Assembly (NCBI GenBank): GCA_963693285.1
Contig: OY848920.1
Span: forward strand, 7,577,135-7,641,134
Length of the DNA stretch: 64,000 nucleotides
Direction: 5' to 3'
Origin: Xestospongia muta
Lineage: Eukaryota; Porifera; Demospongiae; Haplosclerida; Petrosiidae
Below the pieces are notes generated by a model. The model was not told where the DNA came from, made no database searches, and was given only the letters and a program-made list of their open reading frames with translations. Below, piece after piece: positions 34,701 through 45,194 of this stretch; position 1 is the first letter of the stretch; each line of letters begins with the position of its first letter. Both the position numbers and the translations under genes were made by a program.

Positions 34701-36119
34701 GTAACAATGATGGAGTTGCCTTCATTTACTGCTCTAACTTGTACTGACTTTGCCAAACCTTTAAAAGCTTTTGATAGTAATCCTTTGATGTCAATGAGAG
34801 TACATTTGTCAGCCTCCCAATCCAAAATGAACACAATAGTCTCACAAATGAGTAGATGAGAAGATGAAGACATCATGAAGCTTTGATTACAGCATACATC
34901 AGCTTTGATCCTCTCACAAAATGCATCAACAGTAGTGTTGTAGTTTGTGATGTGTTCTTTAGCTTCTGTAATGTCATATTGATCAACAATACCTTCTAAA
35001 CAACAAATGTTAATAATAGTACATTTATCTTGTACAATCTCTATAACATCATTAAAAGATTCTGCTGTCACCAACAGAGGTCTTAGTTCTCTGAAACACA
35101 TCCGAAGGTATGTTTTAAGGTCTTGCAATGAAGGGATACCCCTAGCAATAAGTGGAGCAACAGTGTAAAAAAGTTTACCAAATTTCATTCTGATTTGATC
35201 AAAATCATATTGAAAAGTCGGTTGGAGAATGAAAAAAGTTTGATCTATTAATAAAAAAATAAGAATTTACAGATATATGTGTTAGTACTTACCATACTCT
35301 TTGAGAATATCTTTAGCAATAGGTACTGTTTGTTCAGACTTTAATAATGTGCAAGCGAATGATTTCAATTTGCTAGGATCTTCAGACACAGTAGTATGTA
35401 GTGCCCTCAAAGGACCATCACCTAGTACACCTCCCAATTTATTTACTTCATCTAATGTCTCCTTAGAGATCACTCTCTCTGTATATAATGTCTGAACAAT
35501 CTCCATAGGAAGAGTAAGTGGGGAGAGCCTGTCAGATTGTTTCTGTAACATTTGACAAGCTGGAATGGATAAGAGTCCCAAGAAAAAATAATGAATATTA
35601 ATATTATAAATGTAGAACACTAATTTATACCTATATCCAAATTAACTGCTTTGGATTTTTGTTCAAATTCCACTTTTTTATCTTCTCGTTTTCTTTTTCT
35701 TGAACTTGGTATGTTATTGTCATCTATTAATTATTTAGTTTTACTTTAATAGATCTGATGAACACAATGTTCTACTTACCTCTAGTTAAGTATTCACGTA
35801 TTACAGTAGCTACCTTGACATTATTAACGATAGGACCCTCAACGGCAATAATTGCTGCCTCCCAGGTAACAAGATGGGACTCGGTAGTAGTTAGCCAGCT
35901 CTCAATCACTTGATCAAGTTTGTAAGTATTACTTAGCTGACAACTTATTAAACCATTTAAAACACTCTGAGAAACCTCAAATGACAAACCAATCTCATAC
36001 CACTTGTCATTAATATCAGCTAATAGATTGAGTAGTTCATATTTAGTAGGAGAAATACCTGAAAAATTAATACATTAAAAAAACAAACAATTCTATCATG
36101 CCTCACGTTGAAGTGCCAT
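31719..36119 (-). CDS. Death domain-CARD-coiled coil-LRR protein without NACHT (12 exons)
   Basis: Minus-strand exons: 36119-36107, 36058-35780, 35723-35631, 35559-35293, 35244-34565, 34506-34389, 34298-34236, 34143-34015, 33969-33859, 33811-33755, 33340-33272, 32515-31719; total 2,676 nt, 891 codons, one frame, GT-AG junctions. Exon 1 is only 13 nt (ATG + 10), an unusual but frame-consistent start (MALQ-R). Death domain ~5-95 (INDKWYEIGLSF); exon 3 carries a basic cluster SRKRKREDKK that looks like a nuclear localisation signal; one CARD-like bundle ~135-217; the unnamed conserved domain ~218-444; coiled coils ~445-540; LRRs ~650-891. Paralogue of the gene at 20291, but with one CARD-like module instead of two. 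Signalling role inferred. Confidence 0.85.
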
Positions 36120-37130
36120 AGTCTGAGATTACTATATAGTCTAGATAGGGGTGTGGTTGCATACAATCTAAACTATGAATATTGTATAATGTATTCATGA
36201 ATATTATCTAGTACAAACACTAAGTTTAAGTATTTCTGTGTTATCTGTCTACCTGCCTGCACATCTGTCTACCATTAATTCATTTGTCACTGATCAATAA
36301 AACCTATTATATTCATAAAAGGGCTAGTTATATTAAGACCTACTATATATTACAAGTGGAGAACATTCAATGTTTTACTGTACACATGTCTGGTGGTTGT
36401 AAAAATCATATATATAACTGTTCATATATGTATAGGAAGTATCAATATTATTTTATGTTGAGGCAGCAAACCAAACTATATGCTGCTTATAAGTGATAAC
36501 CAAACCCTCATAAATATGAATTTTTTTTTAAATTTATTAACATTTCATAATAATGTTAACATTTCATGATTTACATTACATCATCATTCAAGCTTATTCT
36601 TCCTCCACATATCTAATTTTTATTTCCTATTATTACTGGATCACTACTATAAATTGTAACTTAGACTAGTGGTAAGCTAGCTCCTCCTCCTTTATAAAAG
36701 CAGAATATCTAAAAAGATAAGGTTATAAATGTACTAAGTAGGCATATTCACATGATTTGTTACATACTGACTCATCAATGCTAATCTATGAGAGGTAAAT
36801 AATAACTGATATGTGGTAGAATAGTTATAATTGAAATAACTTAAACTGTTGAGTAACTTTTAATTACAATTATATGCCTGATGAGTTAGTCTGTGGTTGC
36901 TAGGCAACCAACCACTTTATAAACAGAGTAACAGGATACTTCTCTCATTCTCGTTCTATTTTATATGGCTATGTTTGATCAATCTTGACTTAATGCATCT
37001 CATAATTAGAGCCTTGTGGAATCAGATTAGTTATGGATTGTACTAGTTTGTGATTAATTTCACATATTAAGTTAAACAAGTTGTCAATGTAGAAATGTAC
37101 ATCATATTAATGAAACAATAATTACATCAT
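36120..37130. other. Upstream region, nothing recognised
   Basis: 5' flank of the minus-strand death-fold gene. No conserved exon. No clear promoter motif. Confidence 0.4.
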
Positions 37131-37325
37131 AGTGGTTTGCAATGGCTTACGTAACCAGTGGATTACAGTGGGTTACATGTTCAATGGGTTACAGTAAGTT
37201 ATAGTAGATTACAGTGTGAATTATATTGAGTCACATATGCACTATATTATAGTAAGTTCCAATTTATTATTGTAATCTACTGCAAGCTGCTTTATTCATT
37301 GCACTGTAAATCATTGTAACCCAGT
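37131..37325. repeat. Degenerate minisatellite, dispersed copy 1
   Basis: Tandem units of about 10-11 bp around 'gtgggttaca'/'gtaagttata'. The non-repetitive tail, 'ctgcaagctgctttattcattgcactgtaaat', is shared with the copy at 56386-56645, so both belong to one dispersed element carrying the minisatellite. Confidence 0.75.
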
Positions 37326-37756
37326 ATTACTAATCACAATCTTAACAGCTGTATACTGGTGTGTGGAGGTGGAGATGAAGGTAGAGAGAACAGTTGCACT
37401 CAAGTAATGATAATTATAGACATGCCACTGATGCCAGTATAGTTACATTACATGTAGTTATTGGCCACATCCATATGATTGTTTAAATTCCATTAGGTAT
37501 TTTGCAATGTTCTATACAAGAAAATCAACTTCACAGAGATATGTCATCATGAAATTTTGAGGGAGTGTCTAACAATGAATCATAATAATAAACAAGGAAA
37601 TGATGAAAGGATAATTAATATTGCCTTAGTTTATTGATATGGTTTAATTGTACCAAGCCATAAATGTCTGTAATTAAGACAATTGGCGTATAGAATATCA
37701 TAAATAAAAAGCATCGACTATAAGTTATCACAGTCAGTGAAAGATACACAACTGTG

Positions 37757-38827
37757 ATGACAGCGCTAATTGTGAAAGTAATTTTCTTCAGTTGCCTGTT
37801 TGCAGGTCTATTAATAGTGTCTTGTGAGGCCTCCATTAGTACTGATTGTATGGTTGACTGTATTAGTCTACTAACTCCACGTCCTCCCTCACTCTATGAA
37901 CAGTACTGTTGTCTCTCTAGTAACAGTGGAAAGAAGTTTAAATTGAAGGAAAGCAATGGAGTCAAGTTCATATTATGTCCACCATCAGTACCTTCATCTT
38001 GTATCAAACATACCTTTCTATATAATTCCTGCATAGCTCTACTACAAGCCTTCCCTACTGCTACATCAGGATTTTACAGCCTCACTTTAAGTAATGGTAG
38101 TATTGTTAATGTCTATTGTGATATGGAGGGTAGTAACTGTGATGGTAAAGGAGGCTGGATGAGAGTAGGCTATCTCAACATGAGTGAACCTAATGCTACA
38201 TGTCCACCTGGACTAACACTTCAACAATATAACAACATAGATCATGGAGTTTGTGGTCTTTCTAATTATTCAATATTGGCATCAACATTCTTTTCCTCTG
38301 GAGGAAATAATTACAGTGAGGTCTGTGGTCAAATAAGAGGTTATCAGTACAAATCACCAGATGCATTTCCGCCCTTGGTTGGTAATACTGGTATTCCAAA
38401 CATTGAGAACTGTAGCACATATGTTGATGGTGTTACTATTACTTATGGTAGTAATCCTCGTAAACATATCTGGACTTATGCTTGTGGTTTAAGTGAAGGT
38501 CATTTTTGGAGGCATCTTTTATGTCCATGTAATACTTTGAGTTCCAACACAGCATCACCTAGTTTTATTGGTAATGATAGTTACTGTGAATCTGGATTAC
38601 CTACAGGAATAGCTTGGCAGGATGTTCTATATGCTAGTGATCCATTGTGGGATGGACAACAATGTAACGGAAATGAAGGACCATGTTGTACTAACTCTAA
38701 TATGCCATGGTTTATAAAGACACTTTCAGAGACTACAACTGACAATATTGAATTACGAGTGTGTTCAAGTCAAGGTCATCTCGATGAAGATACTCCAGTA
38801 GATATTATTAAACTTTACATTCGTTAA
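37757..38827 (+). CDS. Secreted fibrinogen-like protein, chimaeric type (paralogue 5)
   Basis: 356 codons, single exon. The ATG at 37757 begins a signal peptide (IVKVIFFSCLFAGLLIVSC). The N-terminal third matches the short-type genes at 3789/6981 (CMVDCISLLTPRPPSLYEQY; TFLYNSCIALLQAFPTATSG). The C-terminal half matches the long-type genes at 10909/27995 (YVDGVTITYGSNPRKHIWTY; LWDGQQCNGNEGPCC). The switch falls roughly between residues 150 and 210. All core Cys motifs are present except that CCTNPKMPW is CCTNSNMPW, and the tail is VDIIKLYIR. Likely a recombinant paralogue; secreted role inferred. Confidence 0.87.
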   Translation: MTALIVKVIFFSCLFAGLLIVSCEASISTDCMVDCISLLTPRPPSLYEQYCCLSSNSGKKFKLKESNGVKFILCPPSVPSSCIKHTFLYNSCIALLQAFPTATSGFYSLTLSNGSIVNVYCDMEGSNCDGKGGWMRVGYLNMSEPNATCPPGLTLQQYNNIDHGVCGLSNYSILASTFFSSGGNNYSEVCGQIRGYQYKSPDAFPPLVGNTGIPNIENCSTYVDGVTITYGSNPRKHIWTYACGLSEGHFWRHLLCPCNTLSSNTASPSFIGNDSYCESGLPTGIAWQDVLYASDPLWDGQQCNGNEGPCCTNSNMPWFIKTLSETTTDNIELRVCSSQGHLDEDTPVDIIKLYIR

Positions 38828-40396
38828 CTGTGATATTCTTTAATTGTTAACTTGTTATCAGTAGATGAGTAAGATAACGTAATTAACTGCTGAATATTGT
38901 TTGCTTCCCTTATATACACTGATATTATTTTTGATTTGGTACTGTTACTAATATTATACATAGAATGAAATGTTTATTTACTATTTGGCCGTGAGGAGTG
39001 GCAGGAAGTATAGATAGCAACACTTCGCTCCTAATTATAGCTAGCGGATTTACTGTTTGTTATTTAATTACACCTACTCTTGTCGATCCATTTTAATACG
39101 CCCTTTCTACACCTGCCTAGCTCTTTGATAAATACCACAAGTATTTCGTACAAATCGAACACTGAAATATTTTTTTACAGGAATATTACTATTTGCAATT
39201 ATGGATAGCTGTCCACTTCCTGAAGAAAGATTTCAAAAACCATGGAGTATAGTTTGAAATCCTTGTGGTTGATGTCTGGTGTTTTAGTCATACCACTGCA
39301 ATATATATATATATTTGTATATATAATTACATACATATATAAACCTTCTGAGTTGGGAATTTGTAAAATATATCACCCAAGGACTGTATCAAGGGTTTTG
39401 TACACTGTAAAAATTAATGTTATTTTAACAACTAATTTGTACTTTATTTATATGGGTGGATTATTATGGAATGTAGAATTTAAGTGAATTATTTACAGTT
39501 TAATTTATTTGCATGTAAAAGTATAACATACCAACAAACTATATAGACAGTGAGTAATTCACAGAAAGTCTATATTTTATAACAAACCATCTATGTATGC
39601 TACAAATCATTTGTTAAACTGACATATTAATTTTTACAGTGTAAAGAGTATCAAACTTAAGAGAACATTCTCCATGCCAAGGTGTTTATAAACACTAGCA
39701 ATAATAAGTGTAAAATCAAGGAGTTAATTTAGTTAATATATATTGTTGATTGATGAGCTATATTATAGTGCATGGTGTTGGTCAAATTAAAATCATGTAT
39801 AATTTCAACCATCCAATCCTTAATATATCATGATGATATTAACCATTATGTTGTATAACTCCAATATATTAATGTAGCTCCATTTGCAAATGTGCAATTA
39901 CAGAAGTTACTGATTATATAAAAATTTATTTATGTCAAGTTTTTATGTAAATAAAAAATGATATAAATATAAAATTATATATTACAAAAATAATAACATC
40001 TGCTATACATACTGACTCATAATATAATTTTAAAAATATAATTTATTAATATTAAATACAATTGTGATAAGACATTACAAACTTTGTTTTTGGAATTATA
40101 TAGATTGTAGATTTAAATGGAAAAGATTACTGATCAAGGTAAAGGGTAGTATTGGTTTTATCAAGCCTCATGCCTTCATTAGTTTCATAAATCCAGTAGG
40201 AAAAAGAGTGTAGGCAACTGGAGGAGGGGGGCAAGGACTGAAGCCTTCCTTTCCCTCAATTTAGATCCAATTTTTTAGTTTAATTTACCCTACAATAATT
40301 AGAATAAAATCTAAAGATGATAGGGAAAACTCTAAAACTACTTACTGTCTAAAAAATGTTTAGTTTCTATAGACAATGTCATTACCATATCTGTTA
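38828..40396. other. Intergenic; one foldback, otherwise nothing recognised
   Basis: Contains an AT/TA-rich patch near 39300-39325 and a foldback at about 39478-39570 related to the one at 30085. A splice-like 'tttttttacag' at 39170-39180 precedes a short frame MDSCPLPEERFQKPWSIV ending in a stop near 39257. I cannot connect it to a gene. Confidence 0.4.
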
Positions 40397-40470
40397 GTCT
40401 AGCGAGCTAGACCCTCCTCCTTTTTGATAAGCTGATGGGCGGAGGAGGGTCTAGAAGCGAACTAGGCTTA
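40397..40470. repeat. Foldback element with 14-bp perfect arms
   Basis: Arms 'ctagaccctcctcc' (40407-40420) and 'ggaggagggtctag' (40441-40454) are perfect inverted repeats. Complementarity extends imperfectly outward through 'gtctag' and 'actaggc'. Short GC-rich loop. MITE-like. Confidence 0.8.
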
Positions 40471-40527
40471 CTGCCCCTTTGAAATGTATAGAATGTGGAG
40501 CAGTACCGCAATGTTTACATAGTAGTT

Positions 40528-40581
40528 TTATAAACTGTTATTACAACTGTTCACGTGAACAGTTGTAATAACAGTTTATAA
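40528..40581. repeat. Perfect 54-bp palindrome with no spacer
   Basis: Two 27-bp arms meet at 40554/40555 in 'cacgtg'. Left arm begins 'ttataaactgttattacaac'; the right arm is its exact complement. A few further bases match on both sides with one or two changes. It lies 118 bp beyond the stop of the minus-strand gene at 40699-41877, in its 3' flank. Confidence 0.92.
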
Positions 40582-40698
40582 CCACTATAAAAAAAGCAAA
40601 AAAAGCAAAAGAAAACTTCAGCAAATTTTATAACCATATACAATGTAAATATTAACCAGCAATAAAGTAAGCCAAAAAGCATAAAAACATAAAAGCAG

Positions 40699-41877
40699 TT
40701 ACCGAATATAAAGTTCAATAATATCCAATGGGGTATCTTCATCTGATGGATTTTCACTACCACACATTCTCAATTCGATGTCTTCAGTGGTAGTCTCATT
40801 TAGAGCCTTTATAAACCATGGCATCTTAGGGTTAGTACAACATGGTCCTTCATTTCCATTACATTGTTGTCCATCCCACAATGGATCATTGGAGTATAAG
40901 ACTGATTGCCAACTTTGTCCTGCAGGTAATCCAGATTCACAGTAATTGTCATTACCAACGAAACTAGGTGAGGTTGTGCTGTAGCTCCCAGTATTACATG
41001 GACATAATAGATAACCCGTACGATCTGTCTCCCCAATACCACAAGCAAAAGTCCAGATATGTTTACGAGGATTACTATCATAAGTAATGGTAACACCATC
41101 AACATATGTGTTACAATTATCAATATTTGGAATAGCATTAGTAGCATGCAAATGCAAAGGTGGAAATCCATCTGGTGCACGAAACTGATAACCTCTTAAT
41201 TGACCACAGACCTTGCTGTAATAAAGTCCATGAGCCAAGTAAAATGTAGACGAAGACATAGGTCGACCACAAACACCATGATCAATGTTGTTAAATTGTC
41301 GTAATGTTAGTCCAGGAGGACAGGTAGCACCAGGTTCACTCATGTTGAGGTAGCCCACTCGCATCCAACCTCCTACTCCATCACAGTTACTACCCTCCAT
41401 ATCACAGTAGACAGATATAAGAGAATCATTAAAAGCTCGTATTTTGTAAAAACCTGATGGAGCCATGTTATTCTCCTGCAGAATTTCTAAGCACCCAGAA
41501 GAATATGAGTGAATGAACTCAGAGATTGATCCTAATTGTCCTAAAAGCCTTTGAAAATGATATTCTGTACCATTCCCACATTGGTAAGACACTTCAGCAC
41601 AATGCTGTGAAGGATAGAATTGTGTAAAGCTGTCGTTATTAACATACTTCTTTCCATTATAGACAACACAATTACCAGTAGGAGTAACAACATCAGATAG
41701 CTCACTCAAAGATCCTGAAAGACCGGGACCACACGGAAAGTTATCAGGATAGACCTTAACAGGGACATCAGTAATGGTCATGTCCTGAAGAAGATGGTTT
41801 GAGTCTTCATAGCATGAAACAATGCAAGAGATGAGAATAGCTATCAAAAAAGTACAGTTGATACCAATATACATCAT
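40699..41877 (-). CDS. Secreted fibrinogen-like protein, long N-terminal type (paralogue 6)
   Basis: 392 codons on the minus strand, single exon. ATG at 41877 (a second at 41874) precedes a signal peptide (INCTFLIAILISCIVSCY). The N-terminal region (MTITDVPVKVYPDNFPCG) belongs to the long type but is more diverged than those of the genes at 10909 and 27995. Core: SGFYKIRAFNDSLISVYCD, then GGWMRVGYLNMSEPGATCP; C-terminal half with CGRPMSSS, VCGQLRGYQFR, YVDGVTITYDSNPRKHIWTF, CPCNTGS, YCESG, LWDGQQCNGNEGPCC, PLDIIELYIR. The C-terminal end is nearly the same as in the gene at 10909, suggesting conversion between the two. A 54-bp palindrome lies just downstream. Confidence 0.87.
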   Translation of the reverse strand: MMYIGINCTFLIAILISCIVSCYEDSNHLLQDMTITDVPVKVYPDNFPCGPGLSGSLSELSDVVTPTGNCVVYNGKKYVNNDSFTQFYPSQHCAEVSYQCGNGTEYHFQRLLGQLGSISEFIHSYSSGCLEILQENNMAPSGFYKIRAFNDSLISVYCDMEGSNCDGVGGWMRVGYLNMSEPGATCPPGLTLRQFNNIDHGVCGRPMSSSTFYLAHGLYYSKVCGQLRGYQFRAPDGFPPLHLHATNAIPNIDNCNTYVDGVTITYDSNPRKHIWTFACGIGETDRTGYLLCPCNTGSYSTTSPSFVGNDNYCESGLPAGQSWQSVLYSNDPLWDGQQCNGNEGPCCTNPKMPWFIKALNETTTEDIELRMCGSENPSDEDTPLDIIELYIR

Positions 41878-42017
41878 TGATTGCTCTTGAGGATGTATCA
41901 CTACTCAATGTTAAATATTGTCCATCACATGACTAACACCATAAAGTGGGTGGACACCTACACAGTACAGAGTGAATTTATATTGATATTGTGAAGATTC
42001 TTTAACTAAAACTCAAT

Positions 42018-42118
42018 ATGATGTAAAAGTAACACTGTTTTTATTACTAATGAACTACTAGCTACAAAAACAGTAGTAATTAGTAATCAAAACAGTGTTA
42101 CGTTTACTTTTACTTCAT
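42018..42118. mobile_element. Foldback/MITE copy
   Basis: Left arm 42018-42050 ('tgatgtaaaagtaacactg') and right arm 42080-42118 ('cagtgttacgtttac...ttcat') are inverted. The sequence from the right arm to 42185 is also found at 29878-29966. It lies upstream of the gene whose ATG is at 41877. Confidence 0.7.
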
Positions 42119-42214
42119 AATAAGTTTGCTACATACAACCTGTATAACAATATATTGGTTAAATCAACAAACCAATTTTTACAGTGTACATACTGACTCA
42201 TCTTGGCCAAATGT

Positions 42215-42860
42215 ATGGATCACTAGGATATAGAGCATGCTGCGAAGCTTGTCTTGCAGGTAATCCAGATTCACAGTAACTATCATTCCTAACAAAACTA
42301 AGCGATTTTGTGTTGAAACCTTCATTATAAAACTTCACCCCGATAGTGACCCTCAGCCAAACCACAAGCATAAGTCCAGATATAATGTTTATTTACAAGG
42401 ATTACTACTATATGTAATAGTAACACCATCAACAAATGTGTTACAATTCTCAATGTTTGGACTGATATTGCTATCATACAAAGGTGGTAACCCACTTACT
42501 TGACCACAGACCTACCTGTAATGAATGCCATAAACCATAGATGAAGACATAGTTTGAGCACAAATTCCATGATATATGTTAATAAATTGTCGTAGTGTTA
42601 GCCCAGGTGGACATGTAGCATTAACTTCACTCATGTTGAGATACCCTATTCTCATCCAACCTCCCTTACCATCATAGACACTTCCCTTCATATCACAATA
42701 GACTAAGAGAACCATTAGGAGCTCGTATTGTGTAATAGCCTGATGTAGCAAGGTTATCCTTCTGTAGGCTCTCAGAACATCCAGAAGGATATGAGTGGAA
42801 AAAACTCAGAGATAGCTTCTAAATGTACTAGTAGATCCTCAGCATTGCTACCACATCTAT
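42215..42860 (-). pseudogene. Fibrinogen-like pseudogene
   Basis: Minus-strand remains: a SGYY-like start near 42750, VYCDMKGSVYDGKGGWMRIG, CPPGLTLRQFINIYHGIC, then a YVDGVTI-like block near 42440 and an SYCESGLP-like block near 42275. The blocks are in shifted frames, the Cys in the GSNCD motif is lost (GSVYD), and the C-terminal motifs from LWDGQ onward are missing. No signal peptide. Confidence 0.8.
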
Positions 42861-42869
42861 AAATGTTGC

Positions 42870-43030
42870 AAAACATGACAAGAAAATTGACAATAATTAA
42901 GATAGTGTTATCTCATTTATGATATTTAGTTATGAATTTCTACTATATATTATACACAAAATAAGACAAATAATTATAAGTAACTGTTATCAATAGCAAA
43001 CTACAGAATGCATTACATCCCATATATATA
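42870..43030. repeat. Duplicated flank, copy 1
   Basis: The block 'agacagtgttatctcattta...tatattatacacaaaataag...taactgttatc.atagcaaactacagaatgca' occurs here and again at 44495-44655 (offset about 1.62 kb), marking a local tandem duplication around the two pseudogenes. Confidence 0.75.
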
Positions 43031-43099
43031 AGCAAAAACAAGAAGAAAAATGAAGCATCTACATATGTTTTAAATCTACAAATAGAATATGTCATTGGA

Positions 43100-43235
43100 A
43101 AAAATGTACAATAATATCCACAGGGGTGTCTTCATTTATCAATGATTCACTACCACATATTATCAGTTCAATATCTTCAGCGGTAGTCTCATTCAGTGTC
43201 TTTGTAAACAACAACATCTTAGGGTTAGTTTAATA
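43100..43235 (-). pseudogene. 3' end of a fibrinogen-like pseudogene
   Basis: Minus strand reads a shortened LTNPKMLLFTKTLNETTAEDIEL.IC..ESLINEDTPVDII tail, with the double Cys and the PWF motif altered. Only the last exon part remains, close to the body at 42215-42860 but in the wrong order, so the region was rearranged. Confidence 0.65.
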
Positions 43236-43406
43236 AGGTGTAACAACCTTCTCATAAGATAGAATATTCATTTTTGGGTGAGCAATAACAGTATAAATTG
43301 TTGATATAAAATGCAGAATTTTATATACAAAAAAACAAAATGAACAATCAAAAGTAGATTGTATATAATAGATACTTAATTCAAAACTTGAATACCCAAC
43401 ATACTT

Positions 43407-44215
43407 TTAATAAATGTAAAGTTCAATTATATCAAGAGGAGTATCTTCCTCATCTACTACTCCACTACCACACATTCTCAGCTCAATATCCTCTGAAATT
43501 GTTGCATTAAGAATTTTTACAAACCATGGCATCTTAGGATTAGTACAACATGGTCCTTCTAATCCTCCACATTGTTGTCCATCCCACAACGTGTCATTAG
43601 CATACAAGACAGAATTGGTACTCCCATAAGGGAATCCAGATTCACAGAAGTATTCCTTACTTACAAATGTAAGTGATGTTATGTCAGAACTTCCATTATT
43701 ACATGGACATGAATATCGATGATTATTATTTTCTCTTTTACACATGCATAAGTCTATATATATTTACAAGGATTGCTACCATAAGTAATAGTAACACCAT
43801 CAACATATGTGCTACAATTATCAATATTTGGAAAGGCATAAGGACCAGCCAAAGGTGGAAATCCATCTGGTGAGCCAAATTGATAAGCTCCTGTTTGACC
43901 ACAAACTTTGCTGTAATGAATGCCATGAACAGAGTAAATTATAGATGAAGACATAGGTCGATCACAAACTCCATGATTTATGTTAATAAACTGTCGTAGT
44001 GTTAGCCCAGGTGGACACGTTCCATTAGTTTCACTCATGTTGAGATATCCTATTCTCATCTAACCTCCATTACCATCACAGTTACTACCCTTCATATCAC
44101 AATAGACTGATATAAGAGAACCATTAGGAGCTCGTATTGTGTAATAGCCTGAGAGAGAAAGGTTATTTTTCTGTTTAATATCAAGACATGTAGTTAGATA
44201 TGAGTTAATAAACTT
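43407..44215 (-). pseudogene. Fibrinogen-like pseudogene, recently broken
   Basis: Most of a long-type gene on the minus strand: SGYYTIRAPNGS near 44140, VYCDMKGSNCDGNGG, an in-frame TAG where the family has Trp (GGW; about 44059-44061), then an open block to GSNPCKYI, a frameshift near 43750, and an intact C-terminal part to 43407 (CPCNNGSSD, FCESG, LWDGQQCGGLEGPCC, PLDIIELYIY). The signal peptide and N-terminal region are missing beyond about 44215. Closest to the gene at 27995. Confidence 0.85.
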
Positions 44216-45190
44216 GGATTTTTGTAGTGTCTTGATGATTTGTCAATCCTGATTACTTGAATTAAGTTATAATTGAAATGTTACTTGGAGTTTTGATATA
44301 ACATATACTGTCATTTATTCTAAAGTACTATTAATAAAACTACATGTTTATATATGTACATTTGTTTATTTGTATAACCAGTAATGGTTGTATAAGATCA
44401 ACAGCAAAGTTGGTTTTATTTTTATATACCTGTCTTTCAAAGACTATATGATATACAGTTCCCATTAATGTATACAAAACAAGTTAAGTTCCAAAACATG
44501 ACATGAAGATTGTCAATGATTATTAAGACAGTGTTATCTCATTTATTAATATTTAGTCATGAATCTCTGCTATATATTATACACAAAATAAGAACATTCA
44601 TTATAAGTAACTGTTATCCATAGCAAACTACAGAATGCAGTTACAATGTGTTCCATATTATACATAAATATATCGTTAAAGTAACTCAATTTAATATTGA
44701 TATCAAGTGTTGGTTGCTGATCTTCATTGTATATAGAAAGGTATATATAAAATGAATTTTTGCTTTCTGTTTTAACATTAAATACATGGTCATTTATTTG
44801 ATATTACTAACAAGGCTACATTAATATATAATATAGTTCATTATTATAGATAACAGGGTGAAATTATTTCTTCATACTAATAATAGAGTAATATTATGTA
44901 TGTTTACATATGCCACCAGGTTGAATAAACTCAATTGATTATGTTTTCCTTATAGCTGCCATTTCTAAGACTATACTCAGTCATCGCACATACATACACA
45001 CACACACACATATATTAGATTGACTATTTGTGATAGTGATTTCTAAAAGCATTTGATGAGTTAGCTGATAGTACCTATTAACATATATTTAGAAAACCCT
45101 TGCTAATCTACAAAGCACTAAGAAATAAAAAAAAATTTTATTCAAAAGGTACATAAAATCACATATACAGAATTTCAATGACATTATCCT
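44216..45190. other. Intergenic with duplicated flank, copy 2
   Basis: Holds the second copy (44495-44655) of the block at 42870-43030 and a short CA microsatellite near 44998-45012. Nothing else recognised. Confidence 0.5.
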
Positions 45191-45194
45191 TCAC

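Noticed and set aside
37131..37325. Possible CRISPR-like array
   Set aside because: Units are 10-11 bp, contiguous and degenerate, without spacers; the genome is eukaryotic.
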